Shown here piece after piece: positions 53,366-62,656 of a DNA stretch of 64,000 nt. Source of the stretch: Eubacteriales bacterium. GTDB taxonomy: Bacteria; Bacillota; Clostridia; Lachnospirales; Lachnospiraceae. The stretch is from contig JAUNGC010000013.1 in assembly GCA_030524745.1 (NCBI GenBank), forward strand, positions 28,543 to 92,542. The letters are read 5' to 3'. The notes below the pieces were generated by a model. It saw only the letters and a list, made by a program, of their open reading frames with translations, made no database searches and had not been told where the DNA came from. The position numbers and the translations under genes are program-made. The number at the start of each line of letters is the position of its first letter. Positions within the stretch are counted from its first letter, which is position 1.

Positions 53366-54264
53366 GCAAAGAACGAATCCTGATAACAGGAGCGAACGGA
53401 AATCTTGGCGGAGCGCTTGTGAAGGAACTGGCTGATAACACTCCGTATGAAGTCATAGCGGTCTCCAGCGATCAGGCGAAAATATACGACATGCTGGAAC
53501 GAGAGTGCGTTATACACAGGGAACGTGTTACCTCAATGAATAGTGATACCTTCTTTCATACAAACTGGTCAGATTTGGGTGTCTTTGCGTGTGTCCATAT
53601 GGCGTTTTCACGTGCAAACCAGTCAAAGGAGAGAATCGCAGCAAGTCTGGATTTTTCAAAAAATGTATATCGCAGATTGCATGAAATGAGCGTCCCGCGT
53701 ATTGTGTATCTCTCAAGTCAGTCCGTATACGGCGCTATATCGGAGTGGCGTAGTGAAGACTGTGCAGCGGCTCCGGAGTCCGTGTATTCTATGGCTAAGT
53801 ACGCCGGAGAAAAATTGCTGGAAGCCGAATTTACCGGGTCACAAACAGAGTTTTCGATACTGCGCCTTGATTATGTGATCCAAAGCCAAAACCTGGTTCC
53901 AGTTCTATGCCGAAGCGCAAAGGAAACTGGGACGATCAGGCTGCAGGGCGGAAAACAGACTTTTTCCTATATCGATAAGTCCGATGTGGCCAAAGCAATC
54001 ATTGCCCTGCTGGACTACAATGGCCCCTGGCAGAGAGTCTATAACGTTGGGCACGATCATATGCGCTACTCATTGCAAGAAGTTGCGGACATTGTTGCAA
54101 AGGTTGCTGAAAAAGACGGAAAGAATAAAATCAGTATTTCCCTTGAAGAAAATGACACGATTCTCTGGGCTGGGATGGACAGCGCACGTTTTATGAGTGA
54201 TACCGGTTGGCATCCATTGATGGATCTTTATCAGATGGTGGAAGAGATTTATAAGAAAAATTGA
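53362..54264 (+). CDS. NAD-dependent epimerase/dehydratase family protein
   Basis: A 300-residue extended short-chain dehydrogenase. The NAD-binding TGANGNLGGALV is at residues 8-19, the serine-rich strand is IVYLSSQSVYG and the catalytic Y-x-x-x-K is in VYSMAKYAGEK. The C-terminal substrate half is typical of sugar-nucleotide enzymes. It could be a 4-epimerase, 4-reductase or dehydratase. Start overlaps the ATP-grasp stop (ATGA), so the pair is translationally coupled. Confidence 0.86.
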   Translation: MSKERILITGANGNLGGALVKELADNTPYEVIAVSSDQAKIYDMLERECVIHRERVTSMNSDTFFHTNWSDLGVFACVHMAFSRANQSKERIAASLDFSKNVYRRLHEMSVPRIVYLSSQSVYGAISEWRSEDCAAAPESVYSMAKYAGEKLLEAEFTGSQTEFSILRLDYVIQSQNLVPVLCRSAKETGTIRLQGGKQTFSYIDKSDVAKAIIALLDYNGPWQRVYNVGHDHMRYSLQEVADIVAKVAEKDGKNKISISLEENDTILWAGMDSARFMSDTGWHPLMDLYQMVEEIYKKN

Positions 54265-54294
54265 GAACTTGCATTGAAGTTCGGAGGTAGAAGC

Positions 54295-55341
54295 ATGGCA
54301 AAAGTTAGCATTATTGTTCCGGTTTACAACATGGAAAAGTATTTGGAGAAAAGCCTTCCCAGCTTTCTTAATCAAACAGAAGAGGATATTGAGATCATTT
54401 TAGTGGATGATGGCAGCAAGGATGAAAGCTACAATATTTGCAAACTGTTCGCCGATAAGGATGACAGAATAAAAATTATAAGAAAAGAGAATGCTGGTGT
54501 ATCTGAGGCAAGAAACACTGGAATTGATAATGCAAGTGCGGATTTCATTATGTTTGCAGATCCGGATGATTGGATGGAGTTAAATTGCTGTGAGCTCATG
54601 TTAAATGAGCAAAAAAGAACAAACGCCGATATGGTTTTGGCAGACGTTGTTGTTTGTAAAAACGATGCAAAGCTTTCCTGGCATATATTTTCTGAAGAAT
54701 TCACGACTTCTGACCCAATGTTTATGAAGCAATATCAGAAAACATGCATTGGATATAGTTATAATCCGAAGCCGGGAGTGAAGTGGAGAACTCCAGGATT
54801 AGGAAGCCCATGGAATAAACTGTTTAGAAGAAGCATTATTGAGGAAAATAACCTTCGATTCGACCCATATGTAAAGGGAATTTATGATGATAATCTTTTC
54901 ACTTTACACTACTTGATGTATACAAAAACTCTGAGTTATATTCAAAAACCAGTATATAACTATCTATTGCTTACCGGGTCGATTACAAGATCATATAAAG
55001 CAAATAGTTTGGACATCAGCGAGAGGATCTATAAAAGAATCAACGACTTTATCGACGAAACCGGTGATAGACCGTTTTTTGAGGACGCATTCTACATTTA
55101 TGTGATCAGAAGGTTTCTAAGATTGCTTGATGTATACTTTTGCGCTGAAAACAATCCGAAGTCGAAAAACGAGCGATATAAGGAAATGAGGGATGTTATG
55201 AACTCTGAACCTTATCGAACTGCTTTCAAAACGGTTAAGTTAAATATGCTCCTTACAAATCATAAATATGTTGCTATATTGGCAAGAGTGGGTTCGCCAA
55301 GGTTAATCGATTTCTGCGTTGGAATCAGCAGAAAACATTGA
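54295..55341 (+). CDS. family 2 glycosyltransferase
   Basis: A 348-residue inverting GT-A glycosyltransferase. SIIVPVYNMEKYLEKSLPS opens the fold, with IILVDDGSKDES, the ENAGVSEARNTGID segment and the metal-binding MFADPDDWME (about residues 86-95). The C-terminal half (about 220-340) is variable and defines the acceptor. It has no membrane helix. A TTG at 54274 is in frame, but GGAGGT at 54283-54288 supports the ATG at 54295. Confidence 0.92.
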   Translation: MAKVSIIVPVYNMEKYLEKSLPSFLNQTEEDIEIILVDDGSKDESYNICKLFADKDDRIKIIRKENAGVSEARNTGIDNASADFIMFADPDDWMELNCCELMLNEQKRTNADMVLADVVVCKNDAKLSWHIFSEEFTTSDPMFMKQYQKTCIGYSYNPKPGVKWRTPGLGSPWNKLFRRSIIEENNLRFDPYVKGIYDDNLFTLHYLMYTKTLSYIQKPVYNYLLLTGSITRSYKANSLDISERIYKRINDFIDETGDRPFFEDAFYIYVIRRFLRLLDVYFCAENNPKSKNERYKEMRDVMNSEPYRTAFKTVKLNMLLTNHKYVAILARVGSPRLIDFCVGISRKH

Positions 55342-55388
55342 CCAAGACGTTTGTGGGCATAAGAAGCTAAATCACCAGAAAAGGGGAT

Positions 55389-56483
55389 ATGGGTATGATA
55401 TATTGCATAAACCGAATCAAAAAGGAAAAAGTGGCCGGGCAAAGGACAGCTGGAAAGAAAGCACCTGATGATATTGCCAGGATTGTCGAGAGCAAACTTA
55501 ATGGTGAGATTATACCCTTTTTTGAGCCTGATGGCAAAGGAAATCGATATATAAAAAGTTTGAAGAGTTATTTTATAAATATAGGAAACTGGAATCGGGT
55601 TTTCAAAAAGATTAAACCTGGCGATTGGGTTATTATACAGCATCCATATGAGGGAGCGAAGCAAGGCTATAAGAAAATTGAAAAATGCAATAAGTTAGGG
55701 GCAATAACAGTTGTTTTAATTCACGACATTTCGCTTGAACGAAAAGATATTGATTTTGTTGAATCTAATGTGTTGAGAAATATGACGATGAGAAGCGAAA
55801 CAGAAGTTTTAAAACTTTGCAAATATATTATCTGTCACAACCCAAAAATGAAACAGTATTTGATTGAGCACGGTATCAAGAAGGATAAGATATTCTGCCT
55901 TGGTATTTTTGACTATATATTTACGGGGACGGAGATTCCAGACAGGAAGTTCAAAAAAGAAATATGCGTTGCGGGGAATCTGTCAAAGAGTAAGAGCGGA
56001 TATCTCTATAAATATATGAAGGACCCCATAAATTGTGTTCTGAAACTGTACGGACCAAATTATGATGCGCAATCGGATGAGTGTATTCAATATATGGGAA
56101 CACTGCCACCTGATGAATTGCCGGGAAAACTTGAAGGCTCATTCGGATTAGTTTGGGATGGGAATGATACAAAGGGCTGCACAGGAGTTGCAGGTGAATA
56201 CATACGGATTAATAATCCGCATAAATGCAGCCTATATCTGGCCTCTAATATGCCGGTTATAATATGGAAACAAGCGGCACTGGCAGATTATATTGTTGAA
56301 AATGGACTTGGAATCGCGGTTGAAAAGCTTGAAGATATTAAGTTTGAATTAGCTGATTTAAGTGAAGAGAAATACAACATTATGATGGAGAATGTGAAAA
56401 GAGTAGGATGTAAAATAAGAAATGGAAGTAATTTTATTAATACGTTTAGTAAAATTAGAGAAGATATGTTGGAAGCAAAGTAA
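55389..56483 (+). CDS. galactofuranosyltransferase-like glycosyltransferase
   Basis: A 364-residue GT-B glycosyltransferase. The N-terminal half (NWNRVFKKIKPGDWVIIQHPY) and the C-terminal GEYIRINNPHKCSLYLASNMPVIIWK resemble the beta-1,6-galactofuranosyltransferases of streptococcal and lactococcal loci (WbbI-like). GVAGEY and WKQAALADYI sit in the donor site. The glf gene at 63567, which makes UDP-Galf, supports this donor. Composition is AT-rich like its neighbours. Confidence 0.78.
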   Translation: MGMIYCINRIKKEKVAGQRTAGKKAPDDIARIVESKLNGEIIPFFEPDGKGNRYIKSLKSYFINIGNWNRVFKKIKPGDWVIIQHPYEGAKQGYKKIEKCNKLGAITVVLIHDISLERKDIDFVESNVLRNMTMRSETEVLKLCKYIICHNPKMKQYLIEHGIKKDKIFCLGIFDYIFTGTEIPDRKFKKEICVAGNLSKSKSGYLYKYMKDPINCVLKLYGPNYDAQSDECIQYMGTLPPDELPGKLEGSFGLVWDGNDTKGCTGVAGEYIRINNPHKCSLYLASNMPVIIWKQAALADYIVENGLGIAVEKLEDIKFELADLSEEKYNIMMENVKRVGCKIRNGSNFINTFSKIREDMLEAK

Positions 56484-56642
56484 ATTACAAGAGATGTGAA
56501 CAATTGCCATTAAACCATGTTACGCATCAAAATTCTGTTTACATACTATTAGCTGTAACAAGGAGCCAATGTTTTCGATGTTTGTTAAACATTTGTAGAT
56601 AGAAAAAATGGAAAGAATATAGAACCTTGGAGGTGTGGCATC

Positions 56643-57956
56643 ATGCTTCAGCTGATGTTGTGGTTTATAGTGTTAATGATGCTTTTATTGTTTTGCTATA
56701 ATTTCTCAGATAAAGGAATAATAACACCGGAGATTATTTTCCTGGCAGGATTTATTCCTCAAGTGCTTCAGGCATTTTTTTATGTTAACAAATTTGAAAT
56801 TGATCTTTCGGATGAGACGCTCTTTGTGTTAATTCTGGGGAGCGTTTTATTCGTGTTCGTATCGTTTTGGTCTGCAAGATTCTTTCGCAAGTTTAAGAAA
56901 AGGACTTTTCAATACGGTCAAAGATACAAAGCACCCAGAATCGATAAGACAATCATCGTTGTGTTTACTGTGTTTGAAGTGTTAACTGTTTTAGTGACTA
57001 TCTATTTCCTGGTTTCTGCATATGGCACTTCATTGCAACGAGCCATTTACTTATTTCGAGCGCAATCGATGGTTGGATATCATGGCGTTGATATAGAAGT
57101 TCGTATGCCTGGATGGTTACGTCTTGCTAAAAGAATTACAACAGCTTCCGGTTATTTCTGGGGCTATGTTTTAATGCAACAAATAATCTTAAAGAATAAA
57201 GAAAATCGAAAGCTTATTATTGCCAATTTCTTGCTTAGTGCTGCAAATAGCTTTATATCTACAGGCGGAAGGAAAGGAATCTTCCTATTAGTGATAGCAA
57301 CTCTGATGGATCTATATATTGTTTATGGGATTAATACTAATTGGAAGAGGAGAATGAAACCTAAGACAGTCATTATGCTGATTGTTTTTGGCTTTGTATT
57401 TGTAGGAACGTTTAAGATAGCGGGGGAGGCTGCAGGAAAAACAATAAACTATGATTTTGGCGATTATCTGGCAGTTTATTTATCAGCACCATTGAAGAAT
57501 CTTGATATTTTTATAAGAGAGGGCACATTCGGTATTTCTGATATATCACAATCAGCTTTGTTTGCTCATCTCGTACAATACTTTAATGCAAGGGGCTATT
57601 TGAATCCTTATCAAGATTCTTTTACATATAATCATGTCAATGGGATAAACATCGGTAATGCATATACGACATATTTCAGCTATTTACATGACTTTGGGTA
57701 CATTGGGTTAGTGACATTTGTCACCTTTAGCGCGTTACTATGCCAGTACTTGTTTCAGAAGATAAAGAAAGCAAATGCTTACGATATATCTGCTGGAACA
57801 ATACTATACTCATATTTGGTTTCAAACCTTGCATTTTCATTTTTTGGTAGTTTTTTTATCACTTCTATATTTGATATGACATTTTTTTGGAACTTATTCG
57901 TTTGGATAGGGCTTAGCATAATCGTTAAAGTAAAATTCGTAATAAGGCGAAGATGA
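56643..57956 (+). CDS. O-antigen/capsule repeat-unit polymerase (Wzy-like)
   Basis: A 437-residue polytopic membrane protein with about eleven hydrophobic segments and a large extracytoplasmic loop (about residues 270-340), the layout of oligosaccharide repeat-unit polymerases of the O-antigen polysaccharide polymerase Wzy type. A STGGRKGIF stretch and the loop sequence NAYTTYFSYLHDFGYIG, with the final helices, match that family. Wzy proteins share little sequence, so the call rests on topology and the wzx, phosphoglycosyl transferase and chain-length genes around it. Confidence 0.82.
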   Translation: MLQLMLWFIVLMMLLLFCYNFSDKGIITPEIIFLAGFIPQVLQAFFYVNKFEIDLSDETLFVLILGSVLFVFVSFWSARFFRKFKKRTFQYGQRYKAPRIDKTIIVVFTVFEVLTVLVTIYFLVSAYGTSLQRAIYLFRAQSMVGYHGVDIEVRMPGWLRLAKRITTASGYFWGYVLMQQIILKNKENRKLIIANFLLSAANSFISTGGRKGIFLLVIATLMDLYIVYGINTNWKRRMKPKTVIMLIVFGFVFVGTFKIAGEAAGKTINYDFGDYLAVYLSAPLKNLDIFIREGTFGISDISQSALFAHLVQYFNARGYLNPYQDSFTYNHVNGINIGNAYTTYFSYLHDFGYIGLVTFVTFSALLCQYLFQKIKKANAYDISAGTILYSYLVSNLAFSFFGSFFITSIFDMTFFWNLFVWIGLSIIVKVKFVIRRR

Positions 57957-58027
57957 TGCGATTAGAGAATATGATTTATGGGGCATTACATACTGGAACT
58001 ACTCATTTATAAATAAGGAGGCAAGTT

Positions 58028-59995
58028 ATGAACAATGCAATTACACAGAGGCTAAATGCCTGGTCTACTGACAGGAAGAAATACGAAAGAATTAATCCGG
58101 GTGTAAATACATATGCTTCTCGAATAAGGTCAATGGTATACCTCAAGACTATCCCAATTAAAAAGAGCGGCGGAAAAACTATGCAATTGTCTTCTCTTAT
58201 TCAACGTGCCAAAGTGATTGATAAAGGATACGGCAATTTTTTCTATTCACTTGACGAGAAATGCGTGCCTCTATTATCTGGAAAAGTCATAGATAATATG
58301 CCTATTGATTACTCCGTTATAGTGGAGTCCTCTCTTGCCGATCTTAGAAAGAAGAATGAGGATACGGTAAATAATATTTCTAAGCAAAATCTTCGGGTGC
58401 TTGACATCGTTGAAAAATATCTACGGTTTCTTCTGCCGCAGATCAACAAAAATATTGCTAAGGAATGTTTGGAAAGTATCCTGAGCCGGCGTGCTGAATC
58501 GCTGGAGGAAGCCCTTCAAAGAATATTATTTGTCAACCAACTTTTATGGCAGAGTAAGCACACGCTTGTGGGTTTAGGAAGAATAGATAAGATTCTTAAT
58601 AGATTTGAGATTGATGATCGTTCTAAGACGATCATTATGGATTTTATGCGGACCCTTCATGAATTCTATAATTATAAAAGTAATTCTTTAATGGGTGATA
58701 CCGGTCAAATATTCATTCTCGGTGGTTTAGAACCAGATGGTAACTATTTTTGCAATGACTATACATATCTGTTCATTGAATGCATCAAGGATTTAGGACT
58801 GCCTGATCCAAAAGTATTACTGCGTGTTAGTGCCAACATGCCGGAAGATCTGCTGAAGTTAGCCACCGAAAGCATTGCTACAGGCGTGGGGAGCCCGCTT
58901 CTTTCAAACGATGATGTTGTTATTCCGGCTCTTCTGGATTTCGGATACACAGAAGAAGATGCTTTCGGATATGGAACCTCAGCATGTTGGGAGCCTTTGG
59001 TTATTGGAAAATCGCTCGAACAGAATAATATTGCTTCTATTTTGTATGGACGTGCTGCCCATGATACATGTGTTGACGACGCATTCACTGGTTGCAAGTC
59101 ATATGATGAAGTAATTGAAATATTCAAGAAACATCTTGACAATGAGATTCATATTGCTTTAGAAACTATTGATAAAATTGAATGGGAATATGATCCTTTG
59201 GTGACATTATTTACAAAAGGGTGCCTGGAAAAAGACTTGGATATATCTCAAGGCGGAACCATTTATAACAATTATGGCTTGCTGACCGAGGGGATGTCAT
59301 CGGCGGTTAATTCGCTTTTAAACATAAAACGATTTTGCTTTAAGCAAGAAAAGGTGTCGCTGGAAACCGTTAAAAATTGTATTTATTCTAACTTTGAGGG
59401 CTACAGTGAAGAGAAAGAACTGCTTTCATTGAATGCTGATGGATTTGGCACAGATTCAGAGGAAGCGATTGAACTCACAAATGAGATTCTCCAATATACA
59501 ATTGTTCAGCTTAAGGATTATAGGAACAAATTTGGCGGGAAGGTGAAGTTTGGCCTCAGTTCTCCAAACTATGTAAAGAATGGATTGAAAGTTGGAGCAA
59601 CAGCTGACGGGCGGCTTGCTTATACTCCATTTGCCACCCATATTTCCAGAGAGAAAGGTGACCCGATTACAGAAATTGCAAACTTCGCATCAGGGCTCCG
59701 TTATGAGGGGATAAATGCGAACGCTAATGTGGTCGATGTCGTTATTCAGCCAAATCTCATTGTGGACAATATAGATAAGTTTGTGCAGTATCTTATGGCA
59801 ATTATTAAGAAAGGCGTTTTTCAAATTCAATTTAATGTGCTTTCATACGAAAAACTTGTGGATGCAAAAGCCCATCCTGAATTATATCCTGATCTGATCG
59901 TGCGAGTGTGGGGTTTTAGCGCCTATTTCAAGGATTTACCAGAAAGCTATCAGGATCAACTGATTAAACGAGCCAAGGAAATGGAAAGGGTCTAA
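58028..59995 (+). CDS. glycyl radical enzyme (dehydratase/lyase type), compact form
   Basis: A 655-residue member of the pyruvate formate-lyase/glycerol dehydratase family. Family landmarks in order: LQRILFVNQLLWQSK and GLGRIDKIL (about residues 164-190), the thiyl site ACWEP with Cys320 and Glu322, GGTIYNNYG (about 415), FGTDSEEA, KVGATADGRLAYTPFA (about 521-536), FQIQFNV (about 597), then RVWGFSAYF with the radical Gly629, 26 residues from the C-terminus. The C-x-E at the active site is that of dehydratases and decarboxylases; pyruvate formate-lyase has Cys-Cys. It is 100-200 residues shorter than usual, mostly at the N-terminus. It lies between wzy and wzx; its activase is at 62657. Confidence 0.9.
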   Translation: MNNAITQRLNAWSTDRKKYERINPGVNTYASRIRSMVYLKTIPIKKSGGKTMQLSSLIQRAKVIDKGYGNFFYSLDEKCVPLLSGKVIDNMPIDYSVIVESSLADLRKKNEDTVNNISKQNLRVLDIVEKYLRFLLPQINKNIAKECLESILSRRAESLEEALQRILFVNQLLWQSKHTLVGLGRIDKILNRFEIDDRSKTIIMDFMRTLHEFYNYKSNSLMGDTGQIFILGGLEPDGNYFCNDYTYLFIECIKDLGLPDPKVLLRVSANMPEDLLKLATESIATGVGSPLLSNDDVVIPALLDFGYTEEDAFGYGTSACWEPLVIGKSLEQNNIASILYGRAAHDTCVDDAFTGCKSYDEVIEIFKKHLDNEIHIALETIDKIEWEYDPLVTLFTKGCLEKDLDISQGGTIYNNYGLLTEGMSSAVNSLLNIKRFCFKQEKVSLETVKNCIYSNFEGYSEEKELLSLNADGFGTDSEEAIELTNEILQYTIVQLKDYRNKFGGKVKFGLSSPNYVKNGLKVGATADGRLAYTPFATHISREKGDPITEIANFASGLRYEGINANANVVDVVIQPNLIVDNIDKFVQYLMAIIKKGVFQIQFNVLSYEKLVDAKAHPELYPDLIVRVWGFSAYFKDLPESYQDQLIKRAKEMERV

Positions 59996-59999
59996 ACAA

Positions 60000-61475
60000 A
60001 TGGCATCAAAACCGGGAAAAAGCATCAAGAAGAATTATATATATAATGTAAGTTACCAGATTCTGGTACTACTTACGCCACTTATAACAACGCCATACTT
60101 ATCAAGAACTCTTGGAGCTGATGGTGTTGGAACTGTAAGCTATGCAGAATCAATTGTGTCCTATTTTGTGCTTTTTGCCACATTTGGAATGACTACATAT
60201 GGTCAACGAGAAGTATCATATGTGCAGGATAGCAGAGAAAAACGGACAGTTGTTTTTTGGGAAACGAAGATTTTGGAAGTTATTACCAGTTGTATATCTC
60301 TCCTGATTTATCTTCCAATGGCGATTAGGCAGCCGAACTCCACCATGTATCTGGTTCTGGCTTTGAATATTGTCGCAGTAATTGCAAATGTTACATGGTT
60401 CTTCCAGGGCATGGAAGAGTTCGGAAAGATTGTACTGCGTAATGTAATCTTTAAGTTTATCAACATTGTATATATATTTGTATTCGTTAAAACAAAAGAT
60501 GATATTGTCATTTATGCATTCGGCCTTGCATTCTTTCTCTTTCTTAGCAATGCCTCTCTTTGGTTCTATTTGCCAAAGTATATTGGCAAGATTGACTTTA
60601 AAGCAATACATCCTTTTAAGAATATCAAGGTTGTAATATCTTTGTTTGTTCCGACTATTGCGGTTCAAGTCTACACAGTTCTTGATAAAACGATGATAGG
60701 GTTGATCACAAAGAGCGCATTTGAGAACGGATACTATGAACAGGCCATTAAGATATCAAAGATGGTTTTGACAATAGTTACTTCCCTGGGTACCGTGATG
60801 GTTCCACGGATTGGTTCCCATTATGCAAAAGGTGAAACTGAGATAGTCAGTACGCTTATGTATCGAGCTTATCAATTTGTGTGGTTTATGGGTATTCCTC
60901 TATGTTTTGGATTACTCGGAATCGCTTCAAATTTCGTGCCGTGGTTTTATGGAGATGGATTTGATAAAGTTGTTCCCCTGTTAAGCATTCTTGGATTCCT
61001 GGTATTGGCAATTGGAATTAATAATGTAACAGGAATTCAATATTTCATTCCAACTGGTCGGCAAAACCTGTTTACCTTAACTGTTATGATTGGAGCAGTG
61101 GTTAATTTCGTATTGAATTTAATTTTGATTCGCTTTTATCAGTCGATTGGAGCGGCCATAGCGTCCGTTGTTGCAGAAACGGTAATTGCGATGGTACAAA
61201 TTTATATAGTAAGAAATGAATTATCACCAAAAAAGATTGTCTTTAGTTCGTGGCATTATTTTGTTTCTGGTACTGTAATGTTAGTTGCTTTAAGAATATT
61301 TAATAGATTTTTGACGCCCAGTATTATTAATACATTTATCATGATAGCTTTTGGGGCTTTAATATATTTCGGCGTACTTTTCATTATGAAAGATTTGTTT
61401 ATGATGAGGTACTTTAATATAATTATAACAAAAGGTAAAAAGATTATTGTAAAGATTAAGGATCACTCAAAATGA
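60000..61475 (+). CDS. lipid-linked oligosaccharide flippase (Wzx-like)
   Basis: A 491-residue MOP-superfamily flippase with about 14 transmembrane helices that moves undecaprenyl-linked repeat units across the membrane. The N-terminal LLTPLITTPYLSRTLGADGVG is the family's most conserved segment. It starts four bases after the stop of the glycyl radical enzyme gene, so the two are surely on one transcript. Its stop overlaps the rfbA start by 4 bases. Confidence 0.94.
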   Translation: MASKPGKSIKKNYIYNVSYQILVLLTPLITTPYLSRTLGADGVGTVSYAESIVSYFVLFATFGMTTYGQREVSYVQDSREKRTVVFWETKILEVITSCISLLIYLPMAIRQPNSTMYLVLALNIVAVIANVTWFFQGMEEFGKIVLRNVIFKFINIVYIFVFVKTKDDIVIYAFGLAFFLFLSNASLWFYLPKYIGKIDFKAIHPFKNIKVVISLFVPTIAVQVYTVLDKTMIGLITKSAFENGYYEQAIKISKMVLTIVTSLGTVMVPRIGSHYAKGETEIVSTLMYRAYQFVWFMGIPLCFGLLGIASNFVPWFYGDGFDKVVPLLSILGFLVLAIGINNVTGIQYFIPTGRQNLFTLTVMIGAVVNFVLNLILIRFYQSIGAAIASVVAETVIAMVQIYIVRNELSPKKIVFSSWHYFVSGTVMLVALRIFNRFLTPSIINTFIMIAFGALIYFGVLFIMKDLFMMRYFNIIITKGKKIIVKIKDHSK

Positions 61476-62374
61476 AAGGTATCATTCTCGCGGGCGGGTT
61501 CGGGACCCGGCTTTATCCACTGACGATGGTAACAAGTAAACAATTACTCCCGGTATACAACAAGCCGATGATTTATTATCCATTGTCCACGCTGATGCTG
61601 GCACGGATTCAGGACATTCTGATTATTTCCACGCCGGAGGACACGCCGCGCATTCGGCAGCTTCTTGGCGATGGATCATCTTTTGGCATTGCCCTGTCCT
61701 ACGCAGTCCAGGAAAAGCCCGAGGGGCTTGCTCAGGCATTTACAATCGGGAAGGACTTTATCGGCGATGACAGCTGCGCTATGATTCTTGGCGATAATAT
61801 TTTCTACGGAAACGGTCTGGGGCATAAGCTTTCATCGGCAAGAAAAATGGCAGAGGGTGGACAGGCTTGCGTCTTTGGGTATTATGTGGAAGATCCAGAG
61901 CGGTTCGGCATCATGGAATTTACAAAAGAAGGAAAAACGGATGACGGCGTAAAGGTGCTTTCCGTAGAAGAAAAGCCTAAGACACCAAAATCCAACTACG
62001 CCATTGTGGGCTTGTACTTCTATCCTGCCGGTGTGAGTCAGAAGGCAGAGTGTGTCAGGCCCAGTGCGAGAGGGGAACTGGAGATCACCACGCTGAACGA
62101 TATGTATCTCCAGGAGGGGCGACTGAACGCTTTGCTTCTGGGCCGCGGTTTTACGTGGATGGATGCTGGAACATTCAATAGTCTTCGCAAGGCGACCAAT
62201 TTTGTTTGCATGATTGAGGAGTACCAGGGCATGACGATTTCTTCCCCAGAGGAGATTGCCTACCATATGGGGTGGATTGACGATGAAAAGCTCCGGCTGA
62301 GTGCGCAGCGGTATGGCAAAAGCCCTTATGGTGAGCACCTTAGGGCCGTGCTGGAAGGAAAAGTTGTACTGTAA
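61472..62374 (+). CDS. rfbA: glucose-1-phosphate thymidylyltransferase
   Basis: A 300-residue RmlA/RfbA forming dTDP-glucose. GGFGTRLYPLTMVTSKQLLP at the N-terminus, ILGDNIFYG, the FGIMEF strand and TWMDAGTFNSL are all intact. It supplies the dTDP-sugar route used by the ketoisomerase-like and aminotransferase genes at 46128-48125. rfbB and rfbC are not in the window and may lie beyond it. The gene is GC-richer than its neighbours, closer to the left half of the window, which suggests a different history from the AT-rich block. Confidence 0.96.
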   Translation: MKGIILAGGFGTRLYPLTMVTSKQLLPVYNKPMIYYPLSTLMLARIQDILIISTPEDTPRIRQLLGDGSSFGIALSYAVQEKPEGLAQAFTIGKDFIGDDSCAMILGDNIFYGNGLGHKLSSARKMAEGGQACVFGYYVEDPERFGIMEFTKEGKTDDGVKVLSVEEKPKTPKSNYAIVGLYFYPAGVSQKAECVRPSARGELEITTLNDMYLQEGRLNALLLGRGFTWMDAGTFNSLRKATNFVCMIEEYQGMTISSPEEIAYHMGWIDDEKLRLSAQRYGKSPYGEHLRAVLEGKVVL

Positions 62375-62656
62375 GTAATCGTGGTGCAGCGGGGAAAAAT
62401 CAGATTGTGATGGAAAGAATATGAAGATAATAGTAGGGAAGAATGGGACATAGATTCGCCTTCACAAAAAAAAGGATGACGTTTTATTTCGCGTACCTTT
62501 CTGACTGGAAAACGAAGTGCATTGCACCTGAAATGACACAGTTTTCGCCCATTATAGAATGCTTATCATTGTTTGTAACTTTATAAAACATTGCACAAAT
62601 GGCTAAAATAAAGGCCTTTTTGTGCAAAATAATTAAGAAAGTATAGAGAGAAAATA
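62375..62656. other. non-coding gap before the activase gene with inverted repeats
   Basis: These 282 bases hold no supported gene. They contain a palindrome GTGCATTGCAC (62517-62527), and a 9-base perfect inverted repeat TTGCACAAA/TTTGTGCAA (62591-62599 and 62619-62627) centred about 48 bases before the activase start. TTGCAC thus occurs three times counting both strands. I see no clear -35/-10 pair. Confidence 0.5.

Noticed and set aside
58028-59995. Anaerobic ribonucleotide reductase (NrdD) as identity of the glycyl radical enzyme
   Set aside because: No ATP-cone or C-terminal zinc cysteines. The C-x-E site and RVWGFSAYF end follow the PFL/dehydratase branch.
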